Assembly: GCA_032871835.1 (NCBI GenBank)
Contig: CM065301.1
Coordinates: 31,442,405 to 31,506,404, forward strand
Source: Dipteronia dyeriana
Taxonomy: Eukaryota > Streptophyta > Magnoliopsida > Sapindales > Sapindaceae
Reading direction: 5' to 3'
DNA: 64,000 nucleotides
The notes beneath the pieces were generated by a model, which had not been told where the DNA came from, searched no databases, and saw only the letters and a list, made by a program, of their open reading frames with translations. Positions 35,332 through 46,579 of this stretch are shown piece by piece. A program made the translations under genes and the position numbers. The stretch's first letter is position 1; every line of letters begins with the position of its first letter.

Positions 35332-35979
35332 AGTCTTCTACCAAGAGGTGTTCTGGGAACCTTGCCCCATTTTCCCTATTTTTCCCATGTAAACAAGTCA
35401 CCAAGGAAATCTCCTAGTTCTGTCTTCTTACAAGGGTTTGGCCAAATCGTTAGTGCAATAGTAACACAGCCAGACGTATTTCACCATGTTTTCCCTGATA
35501 GCATATCCGAGTGTTTTTTTCCGTTAAAATCGACAGCTCGGGGTGGCCGGATTGCTGACAGTGCTCTATATGCACCCAATAGTTTGACATGCATGTCAGG
35601 TCTCTGACCCCTGACTTCTCATCCTCTCCGGCACCTTCACCTACCATGGCAGGTGTCGATGCTACAAGTTTATCTTTGATAACAAAACTGATTATTAAAA
35701 ATTTGAACACCATTCTTGGCTTCTTTATTAATTAATCTAAAAATTAACAATACCAAAAATAATTAGGAAAGTTAAAAATAAAAAGCGAACTAAAAATATC
35801 TTAAACAAAACTGAAAGCAACTAAGCTATCTCCCTAGAGTAGGTTTTTGCTTTTTAAAACCAGTCGGTGTCCCAGTTCTTTGCTGAGGATAATTTCCAAC
35901 TGTCTTGGTTCGATCAGTGTCTTGACCTTTCACTCAGGATAATTCCCGATCATTTTTTAAGACTAAGTTCCGTCATCCA

Positions 35980-37785
35980 TGGGCTGGTGTAGGGTGTCCA
36001 AAAGATAATGTTGACGGTCTTTTCGCTGTTGTCTCTGATCGGGCTTCACTTCTTTTCCTGATTTCTTATTGGTTGATCGTCTGTCTTCTTAAGAATTAAA
36101 TCTTTGAGGTGATCCTCCCTAATAAGTGTATCGATGTGGTTTCTTAGTTGGTAGCACTTTGATGTGTCGTGACCACTTTCTTTGTGAAACCTACAGTACT
36201 TTGTTATGTCTCTTCGAGCATAGATTAACTATCTAGGAGGATATTTGATTAGGTTTTGGTCTTCTACGATCACCAGGATTTCCTCTTGTTTCTTGTTAAG
36301 AGGATTATAGTTAGTGAACTGACATGGAACTTTTTGTCATCCCAACTATTTCTACCAGTGTCGACTCGACAACCATCTTGGTTCCCGTTATCCTCCTGGT
36401 AATCACCCTTCTGGTTGTTTACATGGCTATAAGTTGTTTTGGCGTTCTCACCGAGGCAACCTTCTTGTACATAACTACCCCTTGAGCTAGTTGCTCTTCT
36501 TAAGCCATCGCATAACTTTCTGCCACATCCATCAAGTCAGCATACGTATTTGGGCACTTTCTCCTTAAGTCGAAGGAAAACCGACCATTTTGTAGGTTGT
36601 TGGTGAAGGTGGCCACCACAGCCTCATCATTGGGGTTATGGATCTCTGACACCTCCTGAGAGAACCTTTTCAGGTAATCTTTTAGTGACTCGTTCTTTCC
36701 CTACTTAAGGGTGGCGAGGTGTGCTATTGACTTCCTTCTTTATATGTTCCCTAAGAATTGTCATGAAAAAGCCTGGGTTAACTCTTGAAAATTCTCGATT
36801 GTTCCCTGAGAAAGCCTTCCAAACCATCTAGACCCTAAGTCCTCGAGCGTTTGCAAGAATGTCAAGTACCACAATGGGTCATTGTAAACGCACTATGCCA
36901 TCGCACTCCGAAAATGTCTCACATGTTCTTTTAGATCCATGTTTGCTTTAAATATCTCGACCTAAGACATTCTGAATCTTTTCGGGAACTGGGTTTGGAG
37001 AATGCTGTTCACGAATGAGCTTTCAGAATCATCATCTAGTAAATCTTTAAGCCCTTGCAACGTTCTAATACTTCCACCTTCTAGGTAAATTTCTGTATTA
37101 AGATATCTCACTTATCTCCTAGTTTGTTATCCATTCCCGATCGCTGATGGTCGGTGTGCCCATGTTGGAATCTAAATGGGGACTTGCCTCTTCAACGTGT
37201 TCTGTGGGGTGGTTTGTCACTGTCGTCTGACGAGCTAGATCGGTCTTGCCTCTGAACACCTTTATGGATTTCATCTGACTCAAAGTTTGCTTGATACCGA
37301 TCTTGCTTACCCTGTCCGATAATTCCTTCATCACCCCTTTGGGGTGGTCGCTCCCTCTTTTCATGGTGGTCTCGTTTTCGTTGCTAGACTTATGAGGTGG
37401 GGCCTAGGGTCACGTCCATTATTTCAGAACTTACCTTAGCGCCTTGGGCCACCATAGGTGTGGACAATTTATATGGCGATGTCAGATTTGCAGTTGCTGT
37501 TATATTGATTCCCTGTCTAGCAGCTTCTTCAATGACTATCCGCAGAGACTCTTGGACCTGCTTGAATGCATTTGGGAAAATTGTTGGGGGAGTGTTTGTG
37601 GAGGTTATTGTAGCTTGCCTAGTTGAAGCTGGAGTCACTGAGGGCAGGCTTCCTCTAACGGTGTTGGCGTTTATCCTTTCAGTATCATTATCAGCACGTG
37701 GGGTATCAGCATTATTTGGAGAATAGCTTCCATCTCTGCCGTTTGTCAAGTTGTTGCTTTGAGAATTCTCTTTATTTTTTTTCAA
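35980..37785 (-). pseudogene. D gag (retrotransposon gag domain with CCHC-like finger), degenerate
   Basis: The N-terminal part (37785-37390, 131 codons) is polar and Asn/Ser/Thr-rich. A second frame (37364-37119) follows. The central part, with stops, has FRSAMA, YNDPLWYLTFLQTLEDLG, RWFGRLSQGTIENFQEL and LKRFSQEVSEIHNPNDE. These words are typical of the Ty3/gypsy retrotransposon gag domain. A finger CRFHKESGHDTSKC lies near 36150-36195, of the form often seen in plant gypsy gag. It would form the particle core and bind RNA. The numerous stops make this copy inactive. Confidence 0.82.
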
Positions 37786-37932
37786 GAACTCATGTTTACT
37801 AATTCGCTCACTTGCGTATATTTCGATGCTGATAAAACATATAATACACCCCCTAGCACCTTTTTTTTACTCGCTAGAGTATCTTGTTGTTTCGTCTGTT
37901 TATGTTGATTCCTCGAAGTTGAGTTCTAGCAT

Positions 37933-37950
37933 CCCCTCCTTCTAGCGCTA
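37933..37950 (-). other. Probable primer-binding site (D)
   Basis: TAGCGCTAGAAGGAGGGG on the minus strand, two bases after the 5' LTR. It looks like a TGGCGC... site with one change. I am not sure of the tRNA. Confidence 0.5.
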
Positions 37951-37952
37951 GT

Positions 37953-38767
37953 TGTTGACGGTGATTTTTGAATCGTATAGGATTGATCACGTGTCTAATA
38001 GGGTTTTGTAAATTGTTGGAGATGTTATGCGAAAGATAAAAAAAGAATAAAATCATGCACACATAAGTTTACGTGGTAAAACCCCAAGGCAGGGAAACGT
38101 CCACGATTGTTGGTGATGGCGAGAAGAAATTCACTATAGTATAATGATTACACACTAAATCTCTCATTCTTTGGTGTATCTCTCTCTCTCTCTCTTTATC
38201 GTATATTTTCTATGTGTTCTCTTGTATGTTTCTTGTCTCTCTTTTACAATGAGATTATGGGTTTATTTATATGTGCATAGAACCCTAATACTTGTTACAC
38301 AAATATGAAAAGGTGATAGTATTGAATTAGAACTGGTTACTTGTTTGAAGTCGTCTTTGTCTTCTTCTTTTTTTAGAATTCTTTAACACTGAAGATAAAA
38401 TAAGGATATTTCCTTATTAGAGTATGACTTTAGATTCGATGTTTAAGTAAGATAATTCATCTTCATATTTGAGTCGTAGTTGCCTTTACTATCTTTGTCG
38501 CGTTGTTTAACTAACAAATTGTCTAATCTCGACCAAACTTCTTTTGTCCCGATCGGAAGGTCCCGACAAAGTCTTCTCTACCCCGATCGGTAGTTTCCCC
38601 GACCAGATTATTTGTGCCCGATCGGTTAGCTTCCCCGACCATCTTGGTAATCTTGACTGGGCATTGAGATCATTAATTAATTGCCTCGGGTTTATCTTTT
38701 CTAACTCTCGTGACGTGGCATATATTATTATGCTGACTTGTCATGCTATCAAAAAATCCCTAAAACA
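37953..38767 (-). repeat. D 5' LTR
   Basis: Plus-strand reading TGTTGACGGTGATTTTTG...CCCTAAAACA, 815 bp. It is clearly diverged from the 3' LTR (several substitutions per 100 bp), so the insertion is old. Confidence 0.9.
38541..38648 (-). repeat. Short tandem repeat in the D 5' LTR
   Basis: About three units of 40-45 bp, each with cccgatcgg followed by ttccccgacca or a close variant. The 3' LTR has only one unit (near 34770-34800). Confidence 0.78.
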
Positions 38768-39082
38768 TAGTCAATTTAGCACTAATGCATGAACATTCAA
38801 TATCAAGTGTGTGAAAGTGTTATACCAAGATGAGCACAACTATGCAAGGACACATGTGGATGCAATGTGTGTGTTTGCCTAAGCCTTGTAAGAGAAATGA
38901 GATTTTACAATACCTTTGTACAACAATGAAGCACATTTCTCCTTTGAAGACTTGAACTTGCTTGATAGGTTGCCATATCTTCTTTGAAGCTTGAATCATC
39001 GTCAATCTAAGACAACCAATCAGTACAAGTGAAACATTGTTTTGATATAGAATTAATGCCAACATAAACTAGAAACCTAACA

Positions 39083-39260
39083 GATGTACGAACAATTCTT
39101 CATTTCTCATAATCATTGACCTTATGATTATTTACTTTTGACAATTATAAAAATTAAACTATAAATGCTATAAGATTTGATAAACTAGAAATAACTTTAT
39201 TAATATAAAAAGATTGTCAAATACGTTATTACACTCTTGCTATTGAGTATAGTCCTAACA
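39083..39260 (-). repeat. A4 3' LTR, remaining 178 bp
   Basis: TGTTAGGACTATACTCAATAG at 39260 down to gatgt at 39083, where C was inserted. It matches the first part of the other family-A LTRs. Confidence 0.88.
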
Positions 39261-39274
39261 ATCTCCCACTTCCG

Positions 39275-42200
39275 CTATAGCAAGTGTGTTATATCTGCCA
39301 TTCCCATGTTCTCTAGGTGCCTATCAAAACTCTTATGTGGTAGAGTCTTTGTGAAGAGATTTGCTAGATTTTATGGTAACGCTATCTTGGTAATCATCAC
39401 GTTACCCTTATGCACAATTTCCTTAGACGGTGACACTTCTTTTCAATGTGTTTCCCTCTCTTATAGCTTCTTAGTTCTCTCGAATTAGCCACTGCTCTAC
39501 TGGTGTCACAGTAGATAGTGATCTGCATAGTCACATTAGGAACCACTTCCTAGTAATTCAAGAATTGGCAGGACCAAACAGCCTCTTTAGTAGCTTCATA
39601 TGCAGCAACATACTCAGCTTCCATAGTGGAATTAGCAATGCAGGATTGCTTGATACTCTTCCATATGACTGTGTCTCCTTTAAGAGTAAACATAGATCCT
39701 GATATGGATCTCCTGGAGTCAGAATCTGACTGAAAATTAGAATCTTTATACTCAATGGGAATTAAATCTCGTCCAGAGTATACAAGCATATGATCTCTCA
39801 TTCTTTTGAGATACTTGAAAACATGCTTGACTGTTGTTCGGTGATCAAGACCAGGTTTTGATTGAACTTGTTGACCATGCCAACAGCAAAACAAATATAT
39901 GGTCTAGAGCAGAGCTTTGCATACATGAGACTTCCATGCTCATTCTTAGGAACTTGTTCCTTAGAAAGTTTGCTTCCATGTTTGAAAGGTAAAATACCTT
40001 TCTTGGAATATTGCATGGAGAACCTAGACAAGATTTTATCTATGTATAAAGCTTGGTATAATGCAATCGTTCTATTCTTTCTATCCCTTATTACTTGGAT
40101 ACCAAGAGTATAACTTGTTTCTCCTAAGTCATTCATATCAAATTGTTTTGATAACCAATCTTTTATTGATGTCAATACACCTACATCATTTCATATGAGT
40201 AGTATATCATTAATGTAAAGAACTAGGTAAACCAACTTGTCACCTTTAATCCTTTTGTATACATAGGGTTCGTCAAGGTTTTAAATAAATCTAAAACCTT
40301 TAACAGCTTGATAAAACCTTATGTTCCAGGATTTCGATGCTTGTTTTACTCTATATATGGATCTTTGCAACTTGCATACCCTTTCCTCTTGGCTTTTTTC
40401 AATAAATCCTTATGGTTGCATCATATAGAAGCTTTTGTCAAGACTTCTGTTGAGGAAAGTTGTCTTGACGTCCATTTGCCAAATCTATAGGTCCAGAGAT
40501 GCTGCAATGGATAAGAGTGTCCTAATGGATTTAAGTATGGCAATAGGAGAGAAGGTTTCCTCACAATTGATACCTTCCTTTTATGTGTAACCTTTTGTTG
40601 CCAACCTAGCTTTAAAGTTTTCCCCATTTCCATCCATTCCCATAATCCTCTTGTATACCCACTTGCACCTAATAGTTTTTATCCCTTTAGGCAAGTCTGT
40701 AAGAGACCAGACTTTGTTTTTTAACACAGACTCAATTTTAGATTGCATTGTCGTTTGCTAATGACGACAATAAACACCCTCTATAGCTTCCTTGTATGTG
40801 TAGGGATCATCGTCGTTCAAGAGATTCTCCACTGATTTTACTAGACGGATGTATCTCTTGAGTTGTCTACTAACCCTCCTCCTATGATGAGGAATGGAAG
40901 GTTATTGATCTTTTGATGGTACGGAACTTACAATTGGGTTAGGTTGTGAAACCGATTGTGGAATTGTATCTCCTGAAAGATCATTCAAGACAATTCTACT
41001 TTTAGACACAAAATCATTCATATAGTCCTTTTCCAGAAATTTAGCATTTGTCAAAACAGACACTTTAAGATCTGAAAGACTATAGAAATAATATCCTTTA
41101 GTTCCCTTTGAATACCCCATAAATATGCATGTTTCTGAACGGGACTCTGTCGTTTTTTCCTTTCCTTTTAACACGTGCGTAGGACATCCAAATATCCTTA
41201 AGTGTTGTAAACTAAGCTTTCACCCAATCCATAACTCATGCGGTTTTTGAGGAACCGAATTAGATGGTACATCGTTTGGAATGTATAAAGCAGTTTGTAA
41301 AGCATATCCCCAAAAAGAATTAGGAAGCGTTGAATAACTCAACATAAACCTTACCATGTTCAAAAGTATCCTATTTCTCCTTTTTTCCATCTCATTTTAT
41401 TGAGGTCTATCTGGCACAGAAAAATGAGAAATTATCCTATTATCAATAAGATAATGTTGAAACTCACCAGATAGATATTCTCCACCACGATCAGACCTCA
41501 AGATTTTTATGTGTTTCTCAAGCTAATTTTCTGCTTCAACTTTAAATGCTTTGAACATGTCAAAAGCATCCAACTTATGTCTCATGAGATACACATAGCC
41601 AAATCTTGAGTAATCATCATATCCACATCTAGCTTGAATGCTCATAGGACCGCATACAAATTCTAAACATTCGGTGGCTCTTGTGCCTTTGGTCGTGAAT
41701 GATCTTTTGGTTATCTTACCTTCCGAACAAGATTCATAAGTTGGTAGATCATAAACTTTTAAGTCACTTAGAGGTCCATCACTAACAAATCTTTTTATCC
41801 TTTCAAGGTTACTATGACCAGGGCACAAATACCATAAGTATGTTTCATCTTTTGATAATTTCAATCGTTTATGATTAGGTTCCATTGTTTCTGTATCTAA
41901 AAAATGAGAGATATTTTGTAAAACAATTTATTATTCCTACTAATAATAAAACCTTTATTAAAAATAACCGAATATCTAAGTTTATTTAAACAAGAAACTG
42001 AAATTAAATTCCTCTTGAGTTGAGGTACGTAATAAACGTCTATCAAATCTAAACGCTTACTAGAATCTAGATTAACTCTAATATCTCCCAATACACTGGT
42101 AGACACTAATGCTCTATTGCCTAAATGCAAGTTGAATTCATTCTCAATCAGTCTTTTCCTTTCCTTAATCCAAGAATCTATAGAATCTGCAGAAAACATG

Positions 42201-43024
42201 TTGCATGATAATTAATATTACCTTCCTTTTTCTTTCTTTTTCTAAGACTTTGGGCAATTTCTTTTCAAAAGTACCTTTTCACCTTAAAGAAAACACTTCA
42301 CTGTGTTCTTGGTTACTTTCTTGGTCACCTTCTTGGTAGGCCTAAGTTTCTTTTCTTTTGTTGTTTCCTGACATTCTTACGGGTTTTAACAGTAGCAACT
42401 TTACCAACCGTATTAATCTCTTGACCCTTGCCTTTCATAAGGATATTCTCAGCACTTTGAACATCTTGCATCAAGCCCTGCAATGTGCATTCCTTATTGT
42501 TCAAGGTGTAGTCCAACTTGAACTAATCAAAAGAATCTAACAGTGAGTTGACAAGCATATCAATTTTTGTCTCACCATCTATCTAAGCACCATTGAGTTC
42601 AATAATGTTGAGATGCGTTATGACTTTCATTATGTGATCTTCCACAGCCTATCCAGGTTTCATCCTAAGATTCGTGAAAGCAGTCATTGCTCTCTCTTAG
42701 TCGTTATGGACTTCATAGCAAACATCTCCTCTAGAGACATCATTATGTCAGTAGCAGTCCACATTCCTTCATGTTGTTGTTGAAACACGTCGGAGATTAT
42801 GGCCATCTTACAACATTTGGCATCTCATCTGAGGCCTTTCACTGCTCATACTCGTCTCTTTGTACGTCAGTAGATTCATCAGTAAAAGCAGGTGGTTGAG
42901 GGGTACACAGAACAAACTTGTGTTTTTCAACTTGCAACAACAACCCAACTTTCCTATTCCATGTGACATAATTATCACCAGTTAAAGTATTATCTTTTAG
43001 AATGTTGATTAGGGATGGGGTCAT
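39275..43024 (-). pseudogene. A4 gag-pol, degenerate
   Basis: Gag starts at ATG 43024 (MTPSLINILKDNTLTGDNYV) and, unlike A2/A3, has no large deletion. It keeps the DYTLNNKECTLQGLMQDVQS region near 42500. The zinc knuckle has lost its second cysteine to a stop (near 42275). After DSIDSWI about 17 residues are missing, including the protease DTG motif. The integrase zinc site and core are broken by small deletions (41885-41400). Reverse transcriptase lacks a clean YVDD, reading LYINDILL near 40215. RNase H ends at stop 39275-39277. Many frameshifts indicate an older copy than A2/A3. Confidence 0.85.
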
Positions 43025-43789
43025 GATTTTTGAATAAAACAAAATGAAATATAAGTAAACAATCATGATAAAGTACTTTTGAATAATTTTCTTGAATTAA
43101 ATAAAATAATTCAATCGTAAAATTCAACGGTTATCCAACATCCATAAATGTCACGCCTCCTTTGGGAGTTCGTAACATCTACTAGTTGGACTAGGTCCCA
43201 CCTAATTGTTAACATAACAACTAGTGTGTTCAATTTAGCATTGCAATTTCATTTATAAGAACTCTTGGGAGATTATCAATAAAACCACATTGAGTGTGTT
43301 ACCAAGTTATCAACCTTCAATATATTCTCTCACAAAAATCCCTCCTTTGAGTGTCGATATCATCTGAGTCAATTATCTAGTCTATTTTTGTAAGGAAGTA
43401 TCTTGCTAAATTCCATTCATAGATACCCCTTGAAGGGTTATCACATGAAAAATAATGCTCAACTAAACTTGGAATCCATAGGTGTTCCGAAACACTTTTT
43501 CCCACTCAATTATTCAAGGTGTGTGAATGAATTCCATAGAATTATTTACCAAGTTATCTGGATGCCAATTTAGATTCCTACATCATTCAATGCATGTTCA
43601 TACCAAAAGAGATATTTATGTGGCACTACTATTCTATATAACATGTTATCAAACAATGACAAACATTGCAATATTTATGGAAAAATAAATAGCCACAATT
43701 TTGGTCCATCCTAGAAAAGCAAGTAAATTAAATTTGTTTTGAAAAACAAAAACCCTAATCTTAACTGAGTAAATAAGTCATCAAGCGGT

Positions 43790-43993
43790 CATCCGTCCAA
43801 AGGTCTTATAACAAGTGACTTGTATGTCTGAGGCCTTGCGCAGTAGCTACATATGCAGCACCTTTGCTGCCACAGCATGGTAGCGTGCATGCGCCCAGCC
43901 ATTGCAAGGCCAGGCACTGTTACACCGCAATAGGTGCTACTACACACTCATCAGCGAGCGTTTGCCTTGGTGCGAATAGGTTGTCTCGATTTA
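43790..43993 (-). other. GC-rich leader block (A4), split by B1
   Basis: Same GC-rich block as in A1-A3 but much diverged; it includes words such as gccattgcaaggccagg. It stops at 43993 and the leader continues at 54271 after B1. Confidence 0.5.
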
Positions 43994-44783
43994 TGTTAGG
44001 TTTTAGATTGTGTTGGCATTAATTCCATATCAAAATGATGTTTACTTATAATGAATTAGTTGTTTAGATTCATGATGATTCAAGCTTCAAAGAAGAAGGA
44101 ACAACTAGTCAAAGCAAGTTCAAAGTCTTCAAAGAGAAAAGATGCCATATGGTTCTACAAAGGTATACTAAGACCTTATCTTTCTCTTACAAGGCTTAGG
44201 CACACATATACAATTCATTCATATATGTCCCTATATCGTTGTGCACCATGTATAACACATTCACACACTTGAAGATGAATGCTCGTGCATTGGTATGAAT
44301 ATAACATGTTTTGGAAAATGCATGATTGGAGACTATCTCTATGTAGTTTACATTATAATGTGAATTGTGTTTGTATGTGTATATGTTTGTATAACATGGA
44401 AATTGAACTTGATTTTAGTCTTAAATCATTCTTGATTGAGTTCCGATCATTTCGGCTACTCATATTATTGATTTCAAGTTCTAAGCCAAAAGATACTACA
44501 CTTTCAACTCATGTTGCATACATTGTCTTCGTCTTCATATATCGAGTGGAATTATTATTTTATGGTTGAGTATCTTATATTTCCATGTCCATAAGAGAGT
44601 TACAGTTCGTAATCCACAAACGTATTTGAATTATGAGTTCGGAGGTCAGAGAACGGTCGAAAAACACAATGGTAGGTCAAGGGAAAAAGAAGACAGCAAA
44701 GCTCTTCTTCCAGCTCGGGCAGCAAGCAAGCTTGGCTACTTATTGTCCCTTTTGTTCATTTCATATGTCCATTTTCCCTCTCC

Positions 44784-44794
44784 TTTATATATCC
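44784..44794 (+). promoter_or_regulatory. Probable LTR TATA box (B1 5' LTR)
   Basis: ttatatatccc preceded by a C/T-rich run. The same phrase is at 52640-52650 in the 3' LTR. Confidence 0.55.
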
Positions 44795-45725
44795 CTTCCC
44801 TCTCACATTTCATTCTAAGAAGTGATTTAAAATTTGAGTGCAGAATTTTCTCCCAAATTTTCTTAACTTCCAAACACCATAACGTCTTCATTTGAACTCC
44901 GACTTGAGTGATTCAAAGTTAAGAGTGTTTGTCTATTCCTTCTCCATCTTTTCTCTAAAGGTTTGAGTTAGTTTTATTGCTGTTTTTGGAGTCTTATCTC
45001 ACAAAAATGTGACTGCACTAAATCAACTAAGTTATTGATTTTCTCTCAAAGTTTTCTTTTAAAACTGGGTCAATTGCCTTGGGTTTTCTTCTACAACATA
45101 TATATGTGTCTTGTGATTGTTTTAATTTGAGTTTTGAACTCATTTAAATCTAGATTGAGTTTCAATTGAAATCTCACATGTTGAGTTAGGTTTTGATTTT
45201 GCCTATATTTTCACATGTTTGGGATTGTATTATGCTAGCTTCGATTCTATGACTATTTGATGATCTTTGATTGATTGATTTTGTGAAAAATAGTTCCTCA
45301 CATGTATTAGGCTCTCTTGGACCAAAATCTCACAATAATACATGTGCTTGTGTTCTTTTGAGCTATCCATATGATTTGTTTAATATATGAATAGGAAATA
45401 TGCTATAGAACTCTTACTTTAATCTAAATGACTTAGTCACATGATTTTAGTATGTTTTTGGTTTATGAGATTTAAACTTGATTATATGTTAATTGAACAT
45501 ATCTTGTGATTCAAGTTTTATATCTATGCATGTATCTAGGTTGTAATTAATGTTGAACATATCTTACATGATCTAGATGGATTAAACATGCATGATTGAC
45601 TAGACTACATTTGTTTTGTGCATTCATGCTCATGTCTAGTATTTTCCATAGGATGTGTTGATCATAACATTCTATGTTGCATGCTTATTTGCGTTTTGCA
45701 TTCATGATCATCTAGATGCCTTATG

Positions 45726-46030
45726 AGAAGGAAGTCTTGACAATAGATGTGAGACCTATGTTGTTGAGCAAGAAAGTCTTGGCAAGAAGTGGGAGACCTC
45801 AGATTGTCAAGCGAGAAAGTCTTGACTAGAGTAGGGAGGACTCGGATAGTTGAGCAAGAAGTCTTGCCTAGGGTCGTGAGGATCCGGAAGGGTGAGCAAG
45901 GAAGTCTTGACTAGAGTCGGGAGGACTCAGATTGTTATGTAAGAAATCTTGCCTAGGGTCGTGAGGATCTGGAAGGGTGAGTGAGGAAGTCTTGACAAGA
46001 GGTGTAAGGCCTCGGATTGTTGAGCAAGAG
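45726..46030 (+). repeat. LTR minisatellite, about 7 units (B1 5' LTR)
   Basis: The word agtcttg recurs near 45733, 45776, 45818, 45859, 45902, 45948 and 45988, giving units of 41-46 bp with gaggactcgg and gagcaag words. It lies downstream of the TATA-like site, so it should be in the transcript. Confidence 0.9.
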
Positions 46031-46498
46031 GGCGACATCTTTATGAGTAGGATAAGAGGGTAGTTTCTAGGTGAAGGGGTCACTTGAGAGATTTTACTTG
46101 TCTTATCTACTAGTGGATTTTGTTTGCTGGTGGTTGTTGCTAACCCGTGGATGTTTCCCCTTCGGAGGTTTACCACGTTATATCTTTTGTCAACTTTTCT
46201 CGATCCTTATCTCTCTCATATTTGTATTTGTTATTTGAATATTATGGATAGAACTTTATTTGTAAGTTGACTTTTTTCTATAATATCGATTGTGTATGTG
46301 TTATGATTACTTGTTTGTATCACACTTTACTTGTTTTATATATTTATTAAGTGTCTTTAATTGATATATATATTGTGATACAAACAATCTAGAGGGACAA
46401 ACTTTTGTTTGTTTCTAAGGGAGTCGAAAAATTTGCCTAACCTATTCATCCCCCCTCTATGTTAGCCTTGAGCATTTAATCGTGTTTGTATTTTCAAT

Positions 46499-46513
46499 TG
46501 GTATCAGTGCAGG
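46499..46513 (+). other. Primer-binding site (B1)
   Basis: TGGTATCAGTGCAGG, two bases after the LTR end: one change (A to T) from the site in C and E. Confidence 0.88.
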
Positions 46514-46579
46514 ACACTTGATTGTACTTAGTGAGAGTCCAGGTGATACATTCACAGTTTTTGCAAGGCTTTTAAAGTC

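Larger units (their letters stand above)
34182..38767 (-). mobile_element. D: gag-only Ty3/gypsy-type element (TR-GAG-like)
   Basis: Two LTRs of 728 and 815 bp enclose about 3 kb. On the minus strand the order is 5' LTR, primer-binding site, gag, tandem repeats, polypurine tract, 3' LTR. No protease, reverse transcriptase, RNase H or integrase motifs are seen and there is too little room for them. Flanking 5-mers are ttgtc (34177-34181) and tagtc (38768-38772), one mismatch. It sits inside the LTR of C. Confidence 0.85.
28719..39082 (-). mobile_element. C: B-like LTR element, 5' end, split by A5 and D
   Basis: On the minus strand: LTR (39082 to 29588, including two insertions), primer-binding site, gag. 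The LTR is related to family B but clearly more distant than B0 and B1 are from each other. It interrupts the 3' LTR of A4: the bases to its right (gatgt, 39083-39087) begin A4 LTR sequence in the middle. The other half of that LTR and the 3' part of C are missing on the left. Confidence 0.82.
29588..39082 (-). repeat. C 5' LTR in three pieces
   Basis: LTR sequence is at 29588-30560, 32755-34181 and 38768-39082; the gaps are A5 and D. It begins TGTTAGGTTTCTAG (minus, 39082) and ends tgcaatttca before the primer-binding site. It retains a shortened minisatellite (about 30390-30540), the GC-rich inverted repeat and a ttaaata TATA-like site near 33655-33665. Confidence 0.82.
43994..46496 (+). 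repeat. B1 5' LTR
   Basis: 2.5 kb, TGTTAGGTTTTAGATTG...GTATTTTCA. Compared with the 3' LTR it has two extra minisatellite units and lacks most of the GC-rich inverted repeat: at about 44705-44725 the text runs from gctcttcttcca straight to gctcgggcagc. Confidence 0.94.

Noticed and set aside
34182..38767. An integrated plant pararetrovirus or endogenous virus
   Set aside because: No movement protein, coat or reverse transcriptase motif; long terminal repeats, primer-binding site and gag fit a gypsy-type retrotransposon.
45726..46030. Regularly spaced repeats resembling a CRISPR array
   Set aside because: These are contiguous degenerate minisatellite units inside plant LTRs, without unique spacers and in a eukaryotic genome.
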